From: Symbiodinium natans
Lineage: Eukaryota > Sar > Dinophyceae > Suessiales > Symbiodiniaceae
Assembly: GCA_905221605.1 (NCBI GenBank)
Contig: CAJNDS010002203.1
Coordinates: 525,130 to 589,129 of the forward strand
DNA: 64,000 bases
Direction of reading: 5' to 3'
Part shown: in pieces, positions 1 through 10,388 of the stretch
How positions within the stretch are numbered: position 1 is the first letter of the stretch
Layout of the letters: each line of letters starts with the position of its first letter
Translations under genes and position numbers: made by a program
Notes under the pieces: generated by a model
What the model saw: the letters and a program-made list of their open reading frames with translations, nothing else
What the model was told of the DNA's origin: nothing
The model's database searches: none

Positions 1-283
1 TATGAATATGAAGTGTAAGGTTTAGAGTTTAGGGGGTTTAGGGAAAATGCAGAGAGTTGCTGACAGCGAAGTACGTCCACGTCAGGGAGAGTAGAGAGCA
101 GGGGGATATGAGATGGAGCATGTTAATGAGGACAGCAGGCCAACCAATAGTAAAGTCAGTCATATACCATCCAAAATGCAGCGCACTGATCGCGTTGAAT
201 ACAGGAGCTTCTGCAATCCGCCTGAACTACCCGAATAACCTTGGCTGCTCAGTGAGCATCGTTTGGCGGCGCCAAGATGTAAT

Positions 284-415
284 ATGAAATGCTCGACCTT
301 GAAGTCTGCATGGAAAGGTCTCGTATCTTTGCGCGTCTCTCCCGGCATCCTTGCTGAAGAAGTGCCCCTTACAGCAGCAAGGACTAGGGCTGTCTGTGCC
401 ACTTCGACCATGCAG
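284..415 (+). CDS. exon candidate
   Basis: The frame from ATG 284 (MKCSTLKSAWKGLVSL) ends ACCATGCAG directly before GTAGGAAG, a good donor. Two other frames are also open across part of it, including a minus-strand frame, so the strand is uncertain. Confidence 0.3.
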
Positions 416-985
416 GTAGGAAGAACCTTGGAAGATGCTTTAACTATGCGTTGCTGGGCTTCTGAGGGTCTGATGTAGGAATACGCCATGGTGTATAGGA
501 ACCCCCTGAGGCTGCCAAGAAGTACAATAAAGGCCATATGCCTTGAACCCTAAACCCTAAACCCTGACATTCAGATATGGCATGTGACAGCTGTAGTACG
601 AAGTGGAGTTTCTTCACCAGCGCGGACTCAAGGCATGGAAAGCGCTAGAAACGTGAAGCTTCAAGCCCACACTGTCACACAGTAGAGTGTCATTGAGACC
701 CTAAACCCTAAACCCTCAACCCTAAACCCTAAACCCTGATCCCTGGACCCGTTGGCATGCCAACAGCGGAGGGCAGGGAGTTGAAGGTTTAGGGCTCAGA
801 GTCATGCTGGCTTCAGGCGCGTGCCCCGGAACTTAGCTTCTGTGAACACCCTGCTGGCCATTCCACTTCAAAGCAAACGATTTTCGGCTCTTGGCTCTTT
901 GTCATCAAAGGCCTGAGCCCTGAAACCAGCTTTGATGGTTCTCCCTGGCCTTAGGGTTTCGGGATTGCATCGGAATCCCGCGCAG

Positions 986-1052
986 ATGTTCAGTCTACGG
1001 TCGTCATTGGTCCATGGTTCTGGGGTTGGGGACCTCGTGCTTGAGCGTGCAG
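986..1052 (+). CDS. exon candidate
   Basis: Between CCGCGCAG and GTACCC. It reads MFSLRSSLVHGSGVGD and LVLERA. 67 bp; unrecognised. Confidence 0.25.
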
Positions 1053-1186
1053 GTACCCATCGGCAGAGCTTGTCGGGTGCTTGCAGATCTTGCTCCAGGA
1101 TTCTGACCAGCGGCAGCCCTAAACCCTAAACCCTAAACCCTAGATCTTCGACTTTTGGGACACGGCGGTCCTTATAAAGGCCTCAG

Positions 1187-1286
1187 CCGGAAGTGGCGAA
1201 GCAGAGGAGCTCCGGGCCATCCTGACCGAGCAGGGGCTCGAAGATCTCCTCGAGGAGGAGCCCACCAGCATCGCCGAGGAGAAGGG
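1187..1286 (+). CDS. exon candidate
   Basis: After GGCCTCAG. It reads GSGEAEELRAILTEQG and LEDLLEEEPTSIAEEK, acidic and helix-like, with G/C-rich third positions. It runs into the poly-G region at 1290. Unrecognised. Confidence 0.4.
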
Positions 1287-1745
1287 GAATTGGGGGGGGG
1301 GAAGGAGGGGGGGGAGGGGGTAGGGGGAAGGGAGGTGTTTAGTTTTTTTTTTTTTTTGGGGGGGGGGGTGCCTTGGACACTTAACGTCTATTCTGCGCGT
1401 GCTCTTTGTTTTCGCAAACCTCTCTGGGATTGGGTTCTCGTTTGGCGCTTCAACGCGGAAGGCGTTCTATCGGATCGCTTTCTGGCGAAAGAGGCCACGA
1501 AGAGGAGACGGTCAACGGAGGACGGTGGGATGACGGAATGAAAAAAGACGGGAGGCCACGGAGACGACACGGTCAAGGGAGGGGGTCGGAACATTTTGCT
1601 GGGAGAGGGGCGTGGCGGACCATGCATGGATGTCAGGTTGACGCACGGGTTCGGGAACAAGGATGGGGGGGAGCGCGGACGGGGAGCATTCGGTCGATGG
1701 GCACGAGAGACACACACGGACAAGACGATGGGGTAGTCACCTAAC

Positions 1746-2180
1746 GCCCTCCGTGCGCGCCCTCCGCCGCCATCCGCCGCCCTCCGCGCCCTCGGCGCCC
1801 TCCGCGTCCTCCGCGCCCTCCGCGCCCTCCGCGCCCTCCGCTCCGCGCGTCCGCGGCCCCTCCGCGCCCTCCGCGCCCTCCGCACCCTCCGCACCCTCCG
1901 CGCCCTCCGCGCCCTCCCCGCCCCCCGCCCCGCGCCCTCGGCGCCCTCCGCGCCCTCCGCGCCCTCCGCGCCCTCCGCGCCTCCGCGCCCTCCGCGCCCC
2001 GCCCGCGCCCTCGCGCCTCCGCGCGCTCCTCTTCCGCGCCTCCGCGCCGCCTCCCGCGCCCCGCCCTCCGCGCCCTCCGCGCCCTCTCGCGCGCCCCTCC
2101 GCGTCCTCTCCGCGCCCTCCCCCGCGCGCCCTCCGCGCCCTCCGCGCCCTCCGCCCGCGCCCTCCGCGCCCTCCGCGCTC
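1746..2180. repeat. GC-rich CCTCCGCGC minisatellite
   Basis: About 435 bp of 9-bp units, so all frames stay open (APSAPS or RRARRA-type peptides). Not taken as coding. Confidence 0.85.
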
Positions 2181-2319
2181 AGGACACTGGGTGCTGATGC
2201 TGAGGGTGCATTGCGTCTATTCTGCGGGTGCGTTGCGTCTATTCTGCGGGTGTTTCCTTTGTAAAGTATTTGTTTACAAGGCACGCACGTGCAGCATAGC
2301 CTTTAAGTGTCCATCTTAC

Positions 2320-2343
2320 GGGGGGGGGGGGGGGGGGGGGGGG
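2320..2343 (+). repeat. poly-G tract
   Basis: 24 G. Similar G or C runs of 15-28 occur at 16003, 16117, 17091, 18650, 24702 (after T17), 36945, 43014, 55664 and 57122. Confidence 0.9.
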
Positions 2344-2710
2344 TTGAGGGTTTGAGGGTTTGAGGGTTGAGGGTTGAGGGTGTTGAGGGTTGAGGGCTTA
2401 GGGTTGAGGGTTTATTGTTTAGAGGCCCACCTCCGCAATGACAGGAGTTGCGTCAGGGCTCTTCACTCGGATGGCTGGCCTACCTTCAGAGTATCGCGCC
2501 CCAGTGAGACCTCCTTGACGTGTCGAAGGTAATTGCTAACCCTAAAGCCCTAAAGCCCCTAAAGCCTGCACCCTACGCCCTAAACCCCAACACCCGAACA
2601 CCCTAACACCCTAAACCCTACACCCTCAACCCTAAAACCTGTACTTCAACCCAAGCCCTGCATGCCTTGTAGTTGTTAAAGTGGTGGACGGCTTCTTGGT
2701 AGCCAGTGGT

Positions 2711-2783
2711 ACCCTAAACCCTAAACCCTAAACCCTAAACCCTAAACCCTACACCCTAAACCCTAAACCCTAAACCCTAAACC
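2711..2783 (-). repeat. CCCTAAA array
   Basis: About ten units, one CCCTACA variant. Confidence 0.9.
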
Positions 2784-3056
2784 ACTATTCTGTTTATGAT
2801 TATGATTATTTTCATCATCATCATCATACTATGGCTACTGGGCTAGGTTTGGGGCTTCGAATCGTGGACTCTGGGGAATTCTGCCATGCGCTTAGGGCTT
2901 CGGGCTTAGGGCTTCGGGCTTAGGGTTTGGGGCGTAGGGTTTGGGGCTTCAGCTCATGCAGGTATCCACACCCATCCATGCCCCAAGTCCGAAACCCGAA
3001 GGCCAAGAATCTCAAATGGACATCACCGAATCCAGCTTCCCAGTCCAAGAGGCAAT

Positions 3057-3145
3057 GGTTCTTAGTAGGGAATGAGGGGGTACCCTATATAATCCCTTAA
3101 AGGGTCTGTTTAGGGCCCTAACGCCCTCATTCCCTACCAAGAACC
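3057..3145. mobile_element. MITE-like element, family A
   Basis: 22-bp terminal inverted repeats (GGTTCTTAGTAGGGAATGAGGG), one mismatch, 89 bp overall, with CCCTTAAAGGG inside. No clear target duplication. Confidence 0.7.
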
Positions 3146-4653
3146 ACGGGGGACATTCGCAAGAACGGCCAGATTTTAGGCATCAGCCCACACACATTGA
3201 CGGCTCGATTCGATGTGCTGGGCCCTTATTTGCTTGCTTGTTTTTGCAAGCATTCGCAGTGGATTTAGGGTCCTGATACTGCTCTAATTCCTCCAGGCCC
3301 TTAGCCCACATGTTTTGTGTTAGGGCCTCTTATCATCCTCATGCATGTAGCCAGGTTTCTGTTTTGTTGAGGTCCTTGGTCCCCTTGGTTGCTTGAGATC
3401 TTCGGGAAGATGCTAGGTGGGTTGTGGCATGGGGATTTGGCGCCAGATGCTGATTCCGGCAGGACCCTAAGCCCCTAAACCCTCAACTCTCAAGGGTGCT
3501 TCTTCCGGCCGGAATCTGAAATTTTTCTGGGGTCTTCAAACCGATTGCCTACACTCGTAAGCCCTGCAACTGAGCCCCTACACCCCACTATCCCTGAACC
3601 CCTATGAGTCGCAATCGAGACGAGTTCAACTGCGACGACAAGACCTTTCCTCCAGCTTTGGCTTAAGGGCACAGTAGCCGGAGGCAAACTGAGATTTGGG
3701 GTTACGCCTGACCTAGATTTTCAAGCCAGTCGTACAGTGGTACGAGGTAGGCCACTTGTTTGGAAATCCCCCCCTAGCACCCTTCGGGTTTTTTAGGATA
3801 CTTGGGGCTGTTGTGTAACTTTTCACACAAACTCCAAACCCCTTCCTAGGTTACTGGGAGCACCTAGATCTACTTGCACTGTGCCATGCAAACCCTGGAG
3901 CCTGAAACCCTAAAGCGGTTCAGCCCTTAGCCCCAGAACCCAAACCCCAAAAGCCCCTAAAACCCAAAAAGCAACGAAACTCCAAGAATCTTAAAGCCCA
4001 AAAGCCCTGACAGCCGAAGAAGCCTTGGCGGGTTCAGGGCTACACGTTCAGGGTCAAACGGGATGACTCCAGGCCTGAATTGGTGGATACCTTGCAGGCC
4101 AGCTTCCCCTAGGGTTTAGAGGTTGTGGGGTTTAGGGGTTCAAGGGGTTTTGGGGGCTTAAGGGGTTTTGGGGTTTTGGGGTTCGGGTTTCGGAAGGGCT
4201 TCAGGACTTTTGGTTTCCCCTGCCCCCCCCAACCCCCTTCGCAAGGGTTTCAGGGTACCTTCACCATGCGGTTTTGGACGCATAATTAGGTGCGAGTCTC
4301 AGGTGCCCTAAACCCTAAACCCTAAACCCTAAGCCCTAAACCCTAAACCCTAAATTTAAGGCTGTAGAATGCCGCAGAGCACGAGGGGTGTAGGCGAATG
4401 ACGAACGGCCGTGCCTCTTCATGATAGTCTCTCAAGCTAATAGGCGCAATTTCGGCGGATTGGCATTTGGGAGGTCAGGACATTGCTTGCCTTGAGTTGG
4501 ATTTAAGGCTTTGGGTTCTAGAGCCACGTTTCGTTTGGATCTGTGGCCCCCTCAAACCTGCGTAGCAGAGATGCTTGACAGCCATAACCCAAAACACCCT
4601 GCCTGAGTCCCAGGGTACGCACGAAATAGGAAATCCACAGCTGGTGATCATCT
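3146..4653. other. gene-free stretch
   Basis: Single-copy-looking sequence with short CCCTAAA and TTTAGGG runs (4308-4351). No convincing exon seen. Confidence 0.5.
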
Positions 4654-4767
4654 ACTATAGACTATCGCCCCTTAGGACTGTTTCGTATTTGTATTTATAC
4701 AAAACCTAAGGAAAGCCTAAAACATGTTTTCCTATTTAGGCTCGAAGGGGCGTATAGTCCCACTAGT
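4654..4767. mobile_element. inverted-repeat element (MITE-like)
   Basis: Ends ACTATAGACTATCGCCCCTT and its near-complement at 4745-4767. An internal palindrome GTATTTGTATTTATAC lies in the middle. Confidence 0.55.
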
Positions 4768-4795
4768 TGGCAGCGTTTGGCAAAAAGCCAAGCCC

Positions 4796-4929
4796 CACTT
4801 GGAGGCCTGGGGGTACTCAGTAACCAATTAGAACGGTACTTATAACTGCACTCGTTATGACCATCTTCGGGCACAGAATGAGGCTTATGAGTGGGTTAGA
4901 AGTACAGTGAAAACCGGTTCATAAGTACC
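4796..4929. mobile_element. MITE-like element, family B, right end lost
   Basis: CACTTGGAGG...GTAACCAATTAGAACGGTACTTATAACTG matches 25274-25428. The right inverted repeat is missing; the element stops at ATAAGTACC and runs into CCAAACCCTAAACCCC. Confidence 0.55.
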
Positions 4930-5055
4930 CCAAACCCTAAACCCCAAACCCCAAACCCCAAACCCCAAACCCGAAACCCTGAACCCTGAACCCTCAACCC
5001 TAAACCCTAAACCTAAACCCTAAACCCTAAACCCTAAACCTCCACGGCTCCTGAG

Positions 5056-5131
5056 CCTATCCAGGCCCTGTCTCAAGTCGCCTTCGACCGCTTGGTCGAT
5101 GAGCTGGGGCCCATGAAGAGGCTGGCTTCCG
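5056..5131 (+). CDS. exon candidate
   Basis: After TCCTGAG. It reads PIQALSQVAFDRLVDEL and GPMKRLAS, followed by GTTTGG. It lies between two telomere-like arrays just before the retroelement. Unrecognised. Confidence 0.35.
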
Positions 5132-5154
5132 GTTTGGGGTTGGGGGTTTGGGGT

Positions 5155-5204
5155 GTAGGGTTTAGGGTTTAGGGTTTAGGGTTTAGGGTTTAGGGTTTAG
5201 GGTT
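5155..5204 (+). repeat. TTTAGGG array interrupted by the retroelement
   Basis: Seven units before the 5' LTR. The remainder continues at 13662-13680. Confidence 0.9.
5200..5204 (+). repeat. left target-site duplication GGGTT
   Basis: GGGTT directly before the 5' LTR is repeated at 13662-13666 directly after the 3' LTR. Five bases is the usual copia duplication length. Because the target is itself a TTTAGGG array, chance identity cannot be excluded. Confidence 0.75.
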
Positions 5205-5372
5205 TGCAAGCTTCTCGCTTGTGCAACAGACATGCCAAAGGTTGTCTGCAGCTATCTGATTGATCGAAGGCTTGGGGAAAGCATAAAAGGACCGCCTGCT
5301 TCTGCCGGCGCGCGCATTAGATTCCCCGAGTCCCAGCATCCAGCAAGCTCGAGCCCTCACCTGCTGCCTGCA
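5205..5372 (+). repeat. 5' LTR
   Basis: 168 bp, TGCAAG...CCTGCA, identical by eye to the copy at 13494-13661 (offset 8289). It contains an A-rich CATAAAAGG stretch near 5282 that could act in promoter or polyadenylation function. The LTR is short for a copia element. Confidence 0.95.
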
Positions 5373-5390
5373 TGGTAGCGGAGCCCCACC
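5373..5390 (+). other. primer binding site
   Basis: TGGTAGCGGAGC follows the LTR with no gap. TGGTA is the usual start of a site complementary to a tRNA 3' CCA end, and TGGTAGC-GAG resembles the site for initiator methionine tRNA. A 7-bp stem-loop (5384-5390 with 5399-5405, 8-nt loop) begins inside it and may affect priming or packaging. Confidence 0.7.
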
Positions 5391-5465
5391 CGTGACGAGG
5401 TGGGGTTCGAGATCCAGGGACCTCAAGAACTTCAAAGAGATCTCCACCGCGTGGGCCGTGGAGAG

Positions 5466-7322
5466 ATGTCGGGCAGCGAGGGTGCGATTCAGCGCACCAA
5501 GGAGGGCACGCCCATATGGGATGGAAATCCGAATTCATACATCGAATATGCGGAGGCCGCCAGACTGTATGAACAAGCCCAAGAGCCCCACAAGAGGGGC
5601 ACTGTAGGGCCCAAGCTCGCAGCTGAGCTCACGGGCCCCGCCAAAAGGATGATCGTGGGCCAGGCACCCAACTGGCTCAGCTACTCGGGAGGTGTAGATC
5701 GACTTCTCGAACATCTGAGACAGGAGTTGGGGCAACCACGGTTGTCATCAAGGGCACACGAAGAAGACATGGCGAGAGCATCAATGAGTACCTGACCAAG
5801 AAGAGTGAGTGCTACCTGAGAGCACAGCAAGCCATGAAACGTGTGCTCCCATCAGCATCGAGAGTTCCCACGGCATCCACATCGTCCTGGAGTACACGAT
5901 CCGCTCCGGGAACGCGACAGGGTCCATGGCAGGGTGCTGGATGGAATTCCGAGAACGGCACAGGATGGAGCCGCAGAACATCTCTCGAATCAGTCTCTGA
6001 AGAGGCGTCACCAGAAGCCCCCGAGGATGGAACGACGACCGCCGGAGAAGAAACGCAGTCATGGTGGCAAACGGCTACGTGGATGCGTCCTTCCTGGAGC
6101 TGGTACGTGGGGTGGCAGAACACACCATGGAGCTGGCAAGCAGACCAGGGGCCATGGTGGGAAGGCCCAACGCCACGTGAGGAACTCCCGGAGTTGTTCC
6201 CCGACGTGATCCAAGGGTGGATGCTGTTGCAGGACGCCAACTTGGATCAGCAGGAACGCAACTTGGTGCAGACGGCTGCAGGTGGAGACTTCAGCGTCGC
6301 CCGTTTTTTGTCGGGAGCTCAGAGCTCTCTTCCCAGACCAGGAGCTCAAGAAGAGAGATGGACATCGCAAGCAGAACAGCTATTGGGGAGAGATGGATGG
6401 GGAGTACGAAGAGACGCAGCACCACGAGGAGGACCAGGGGTTCTCGGCGGAAGAGACCTTCAATGAAGAGGGCCTGATCCTGTGGAACAACACATCTCAG
6501 GAGATTGAGGAGGCCATGGCGATGATGCAGCAGGCCAAGAGGACGCTTCGGGAGGCACGCAGCCGACAGCACACCATGAAGCTGTCGAGGCAGTACTACA
6601 AGACCAATCCCCACGGCGGCAAGGGAAGTGGCAGTGCAAAAGGCAAGCGAGATGAGAAGATGACGTGCCTTCGGTGTGGAAAGGTTGGACATAGAGCAGC
6701 CAATTGTCCAGAGAAGGAAGCGGCGGCGCATCAGGCACAAGAAGAATCAGCCCCGTTCGTGTGCTACGCTGAGGACTTCTATGTGGAGCCAGAGGATCAG
6801 GCACGGGCGACGGAGGTGACCACCGCCCAGGCCGTGGAGCAGGGCAAGTGCGTCATCGACTGTGGAGCTACCAGAACGATCGGCTCTGTGAAGGCCATTG
6901 AGACGATGATGGCCATCCGGAAAGAGGAAAGCGGCGTCACAGGAGTGATGGAAATGGACCGAAGCAACCGGCCAGTGTTCGGCTTCGGCAATTCCTCATC
7001 GGACCAGTGCATCTCGACGGTGAAGATGGAGCTGAAGGCAGATGGCAAGAGCGGCAGCATACAGATCCACGCGCTGGACAAGGGAGCAGGGCCAGTGCTG
7101 CTCTCCGTGGAGTCGCTGCGACGACTCGGCACGGTGATCGACTTCGAGAATGACTACATGGTGCTCCGCAAGATCAACCCGTCGCGCCTGATACCCCTAG
7201 AACGCTCAGTGACAGGACACCAGCTGCTTTCTTTGACACAAGATCTGTACAGCCAGTCGAAGGCAGCACGAACACCCATTCCTGCACTGAGTGAGTTTTT
7301 TTTGTTAATGCCAGCTGAGTAG
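5466..7322 (+). pseudogene. copia gag and aspartic protease, frameshifted
   Basis: The capsid-like part starts at an ATG at 5466 (MSGSEGAIQ); an in-frame ATG also exists at 5400. The gag sense moves to another frame near 5750 (RRHGESINEYLTKK) and back near 6300. The last part has a CCHC zinc knuckle (CLRCGKVGHRAANC, 6666-6707) that would bind genomic RNA. It is followed by a retropepsin-like site DCGAT (6858-6872), where Cys replaces the Ser or Thr usual in D-[ST]-G. It ends at a TAG at 7320. Gag packages the RNA and the protease cuts the polyprotein. The frame changes mean that this copy, as read, cannot make one intact product. Confidence 0.8.
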
Positions 7323-7581
7323 GGACAGCACCTCCCCCAAGCCGGCCCTAGAGCGAAAGGGGAGGACCGAGTGTATAGCGTAGGGCAGGGGTATGAGAAT
7401 GGGGATGGGGATACTCCATCCGCCATTTGTAGCAGTGAACATCACGGGAAGGAGAAGCATGAGTTAGGTAGCAAGGAAGTTTTTAGTAAGAGTAACACTG
7501 TTTCAGGAGAGGTAGAGCAGCCGAACACATGTGGAGAGCAAGTGAGATCTCGGCAGCCGTCAAGAGCAAGATCAGGAGCGA

Positions 7582-8387
7582 ATGCCAGAACGCCAGTCAC
7601 CGACACCCTCGTTGCGGATCATGGCGACTCGCGAACATCTTCGAGCCGAGCTGATGAAGCGTGGCGAAGCACCGCCTCGTCAGTGGACCAAAGCCGAACT
7701 CCAGCAGCGACTCGAGGAGCTCACGGGGGTCAATGCCGCCATGAGTCCCGCAAAGGGCAAGAAACAGGTGAGCGAGTACCAGGACCTGATCCAGAAAATG
7801 AATCAGGCCGCTCGACGCAAGGGGAACCTGATCGAGTTCTGCCAGGAGACATTGGGGATGCTCGACACCGACAACATGACGATTCCCCAGCTGGTGCGGG
7901 CGGCGACACTCATGATCTACCAGAAGAGTACGCCCGACCCGACAGATGCGGTGGGGTTTGGAAGGCATGGGGCCCTCACCTACGAGCAACTCAAGGAGCA
8001 GAATCCCTCCTACTGCGAATGGGTGAAGAAGACGGCCATGGAGGGAGAGTGCGATCCTCGTCTACAACGTCTGGCAGGATGGTTGACGGACAATCCGTCC
8101 TTGGTGAAAATCGCCATGAGACGCACCGAGGAACGTGCCAGTGCGAGCAGTGCCCCGACCGAACCCATGAACTCGGTCAAGAGCAAGCCCAAGGCCGGCA
8201 ATCCCAAGAAGGAGATGGACAACGAAGTGATACGGAAGAGACGGTTGCGCAGATGCGAGAAGAACTTCAAGAACTTCGGGGCGAACCTCAGCGCAAGAAG
8301 AAACCCGGCATGGACACCGAGTCGGAACAGAGCGACCAGAGTTTTGCCATGGTGAAGAGTGGACCGACGAGTCCGATGAAGAACTAA
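7582..8387 (+). pseudogene. copia middle domain (SAP-like helix pair and ExoX-C-like motif)
   Basis: Open in one frame from 7582 to 8355, with the likely functional Met at 7621 (MATREHLRAEL). The N-terminal 35 residues resemble a SAP-type DNA-binding helix pair (LRAELMKRG, WTKAELQQRLEEL). A later block, VGFGRHGALTYEQL then YCEWVKK, resembles the small C-terminal domain of exodeoxyribonuclease X-like proteins. From about 8235 the sensible reading moves to another frame (VAQMREELQELRGEP, charged, coiled-coil-like) and stops at 8385. The role in the element is unknown; the assignments rest on motif resemblance only. Confidence 0.5.
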
Positions 8388-8413
8388 GCCAGCACTGAGG
8401 GGAGCATGCTAAC

Positions 8414-9715
8414 TTGAGTGCCTCTCAGCGACTGGCGCGGCAGCTGAGCCTCGGCAAGGCCCGGTCGCTCGAACAGGCATCATATGAGGTGGTGCCCCAG
8501 CTTTTTGAGGGTCTAGCATGTCAGCATAGATCTACCTTGATGGAGGTGGCCTGCACACCAAACAGTGTGTTGGCCGCCACTGTGCAAAACCTGACAGGCA
8601 ATGCCAACGCCGCATCGCGGTGTGGGCAGTGGAACGCCTGTGATTTGACAAAGGCTGATGGTGTGAAACATGTGCTAAAGAGGATCGCGTTAGAGAGACC
8701 ACGCCATGTCTGGATCAGCCCCCCATGTGGACCCTTCTCTCCCTTGCAAAGGACCAATCAGAGAACTGAGAGTCAGAAAGAAGAGTTGAGAGAGAAACGG
8801 AGAGAGGCCATTCAAGTGTATAAGGGATGTGCGTGCATTGCTGTGGCATGTTGGCAGTCAGGGATACATGTCAGCTGGGAGTGGTCAGAACATTGCGATG
8901 CTTGGAGACTCCCCTTCATGCAACGCCTGCGCCGCAAGTTTTTGATGTACGAGGCAGTAGCCAAGGGATGTCGTGTGAACGCCCGGAACCCCAAAAGCCA
9001 GATGTTGCTCAGCAAGGGATGGCGCATCGTGACGTCGTGCGCTCGCGTGGCGGAAGCCATGAACCTACCGTGCCGATGTGGACCAGGAGCTAGTCACGGG
9101 AAGTGCGAAGGGCTTGCCGCATCGCAAAGTAGTTATTACACTCCGGAGTTTGCCAAGAAGGTTTGCAAGGTGTTTCTTCAGGAGTTGAGCCATCAGCAGG
9201 TTCTTGAAGAGAGCGCAGGGATGAGTAGATTGTTGGAGGGATTCGGAGAAGGGTCGCGTTGTACGTGTGAGGATTTGGAGTTGGAAAGGGAAGGGCTTCA
9301 TTGCGCTAGTTGTGAGGGTTATTGCCAGGAACTTCAGGACACCATGGAAAGCCCAAAGTACCCTCAAAGGCAGGAGTTGTCGTATGTCACGGTTGAGGAA
9401 TTGGAGGCCTTTATGACACGTGACGCCCACGACAGCATGGAACAACAGGCCCAGGAGTACCTCAAAGCCCAAAAGTTCACGCATGAGCAATGTTATGAGA
9501 TCCTGAAACAACTGCCCCTGAACCCCATTGCACGTCACCGAGCCATGGTAGGAAAAGCCAAAGCTGCCTATCTAGTGTTTGGTGTGTATGCTCATGGAAA
9601 TCACTACGGCGTTACCAACAGGTCGTACCGGTTCCAACACGTAGTAAGATATGTGAACGCCTACTTGGACAAGTGGGGGAAACCAAATCAGAAGAGGACT
9701 TCCTTTAAACTTTGC
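8414..9715 (+). pseudogene. methyltransferase-like domain of the retroelement (DNA C5-MTase-like)
   Basis: An open frame runs from 8414 to 9748. Early residues MEVACTPNSVLAATVQ resemble the AdoMet-binding motif I region. About 60 residues later HVWISPPCGPFSP (PPCGPFS at 8720-8740) resembles motif IV of C5-cytosine methyltransferases, where the Cys of the PC pair is the catalytic nucleophile. A later VSWEWSEHCDAW could correspond to the ENV region. Two clusters of Cys follow (CRCGPGASHGKC; CTCEDL...CASCEGYC). Dinoflagellate retrotransposons carrying DNA methyltransferases have been reported, which supports the reading. Motif I lacks the usual G-x-G, so activity is uncertain. From about 9700 the sense continues in another frame as the oxygenase-like block. 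Confidence 0.5.
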
Positions 9716-10388
9716 GGTAAGTTTGGACAACCTCCTTCCCCTTCATAGAGATAGCCACAATGATCCCGAGTACGACAACCAGGCGATTGGAGTAGGAGAT
9801 TTTCAGGGAGGTCAATTGTGGATTGAGGGAGCCAGGATTGAGGGTAGTTCGGACACTTTGACGTTGGAGTCCCGGAAGCTTCCGAATGGAGAGGTTCGGG
9901 AAGGCTTCGTGTACCCAGTCCGGCACCACATTGTGACCTTCAACCCCCAAAGATGGCATGAGACTCAAGCATGGAAGGGCGAACGCATCGTAGTGGTAGG
10001 ATATGTGTCCAGAGGGTGGCGTCATGTGGATCATGTTGAGCAAGGCATGTTGACTAAGATGGGTTTCCGGAGTCCTAGGAAGAGCCACGAAGCGCTGGCC
10101 CAATGGGAGAGCACGAGGGAACCTGAACAGGGAAGCCCAAACCCCAAATTGGTTGAAGAAGTGAAACGCAAGCTGTACTTACTTCACGCCGCGACAGGGC
10201 ATGGCGGAAACAAGGGTCTCGTGGATGCTCTCAAGCGCCGAGGGGCTAGCAGCTGGATCCTTCAACTTGCGCGAGAGTTTACATGTTCTGTGTGTGCGGA
10301 AAAGAAGAGGCCTCCACCCAGGAACTTGGCATCCTTGGAAATCCTTCCCCCGAAATGGCAGACCGTGTCTGCCATTCTGCCGACATAG
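9705..10388 (+). pseudogene. 2OG-Fe(II) oxygenase-like domain followed by integrase zinc-binding domain
   Basis: This frame takes over from the methyltransferase-like frame near 9705. It has the H-x-D metal pair (LPLHRDSHN, HRD at 9744-9752) and FQGGQLWIEG. The distal His follows (RWHET, His 9957-9959), then an Arg nine residues further (GERIVVVGY, Arg 9984-9986) that would hold 2-oxoglutarate. This order matches double-stranded beta-helix dioxygenases, a superfamily that includes AlkB and the TET/JBP enzymes acting on DNA bases. The last third holds the integrase HHCC module (His 10185 and 10200, CSVC 10284-10295). The frame ends at 10388 because of an apparent 8-base duplication just before it. 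Confidence 0.55.

Noticed and set aside
1388..2355. Long open frames on both strands (about 300 and 230 codons)
   Set aside because: They translate a 9-bp GC-rich minisatellite, which keeps every frame open; the peptides are simple A/P/S or R/A/G repeats.
5381..5412. tRNA-like sequence (GGGGTTCGAGATCC next to a stem)
   Set aside because: Only a T-arm-like string is present; no acceptor, D or anticodon arms. It is the leader after the primer binding site.
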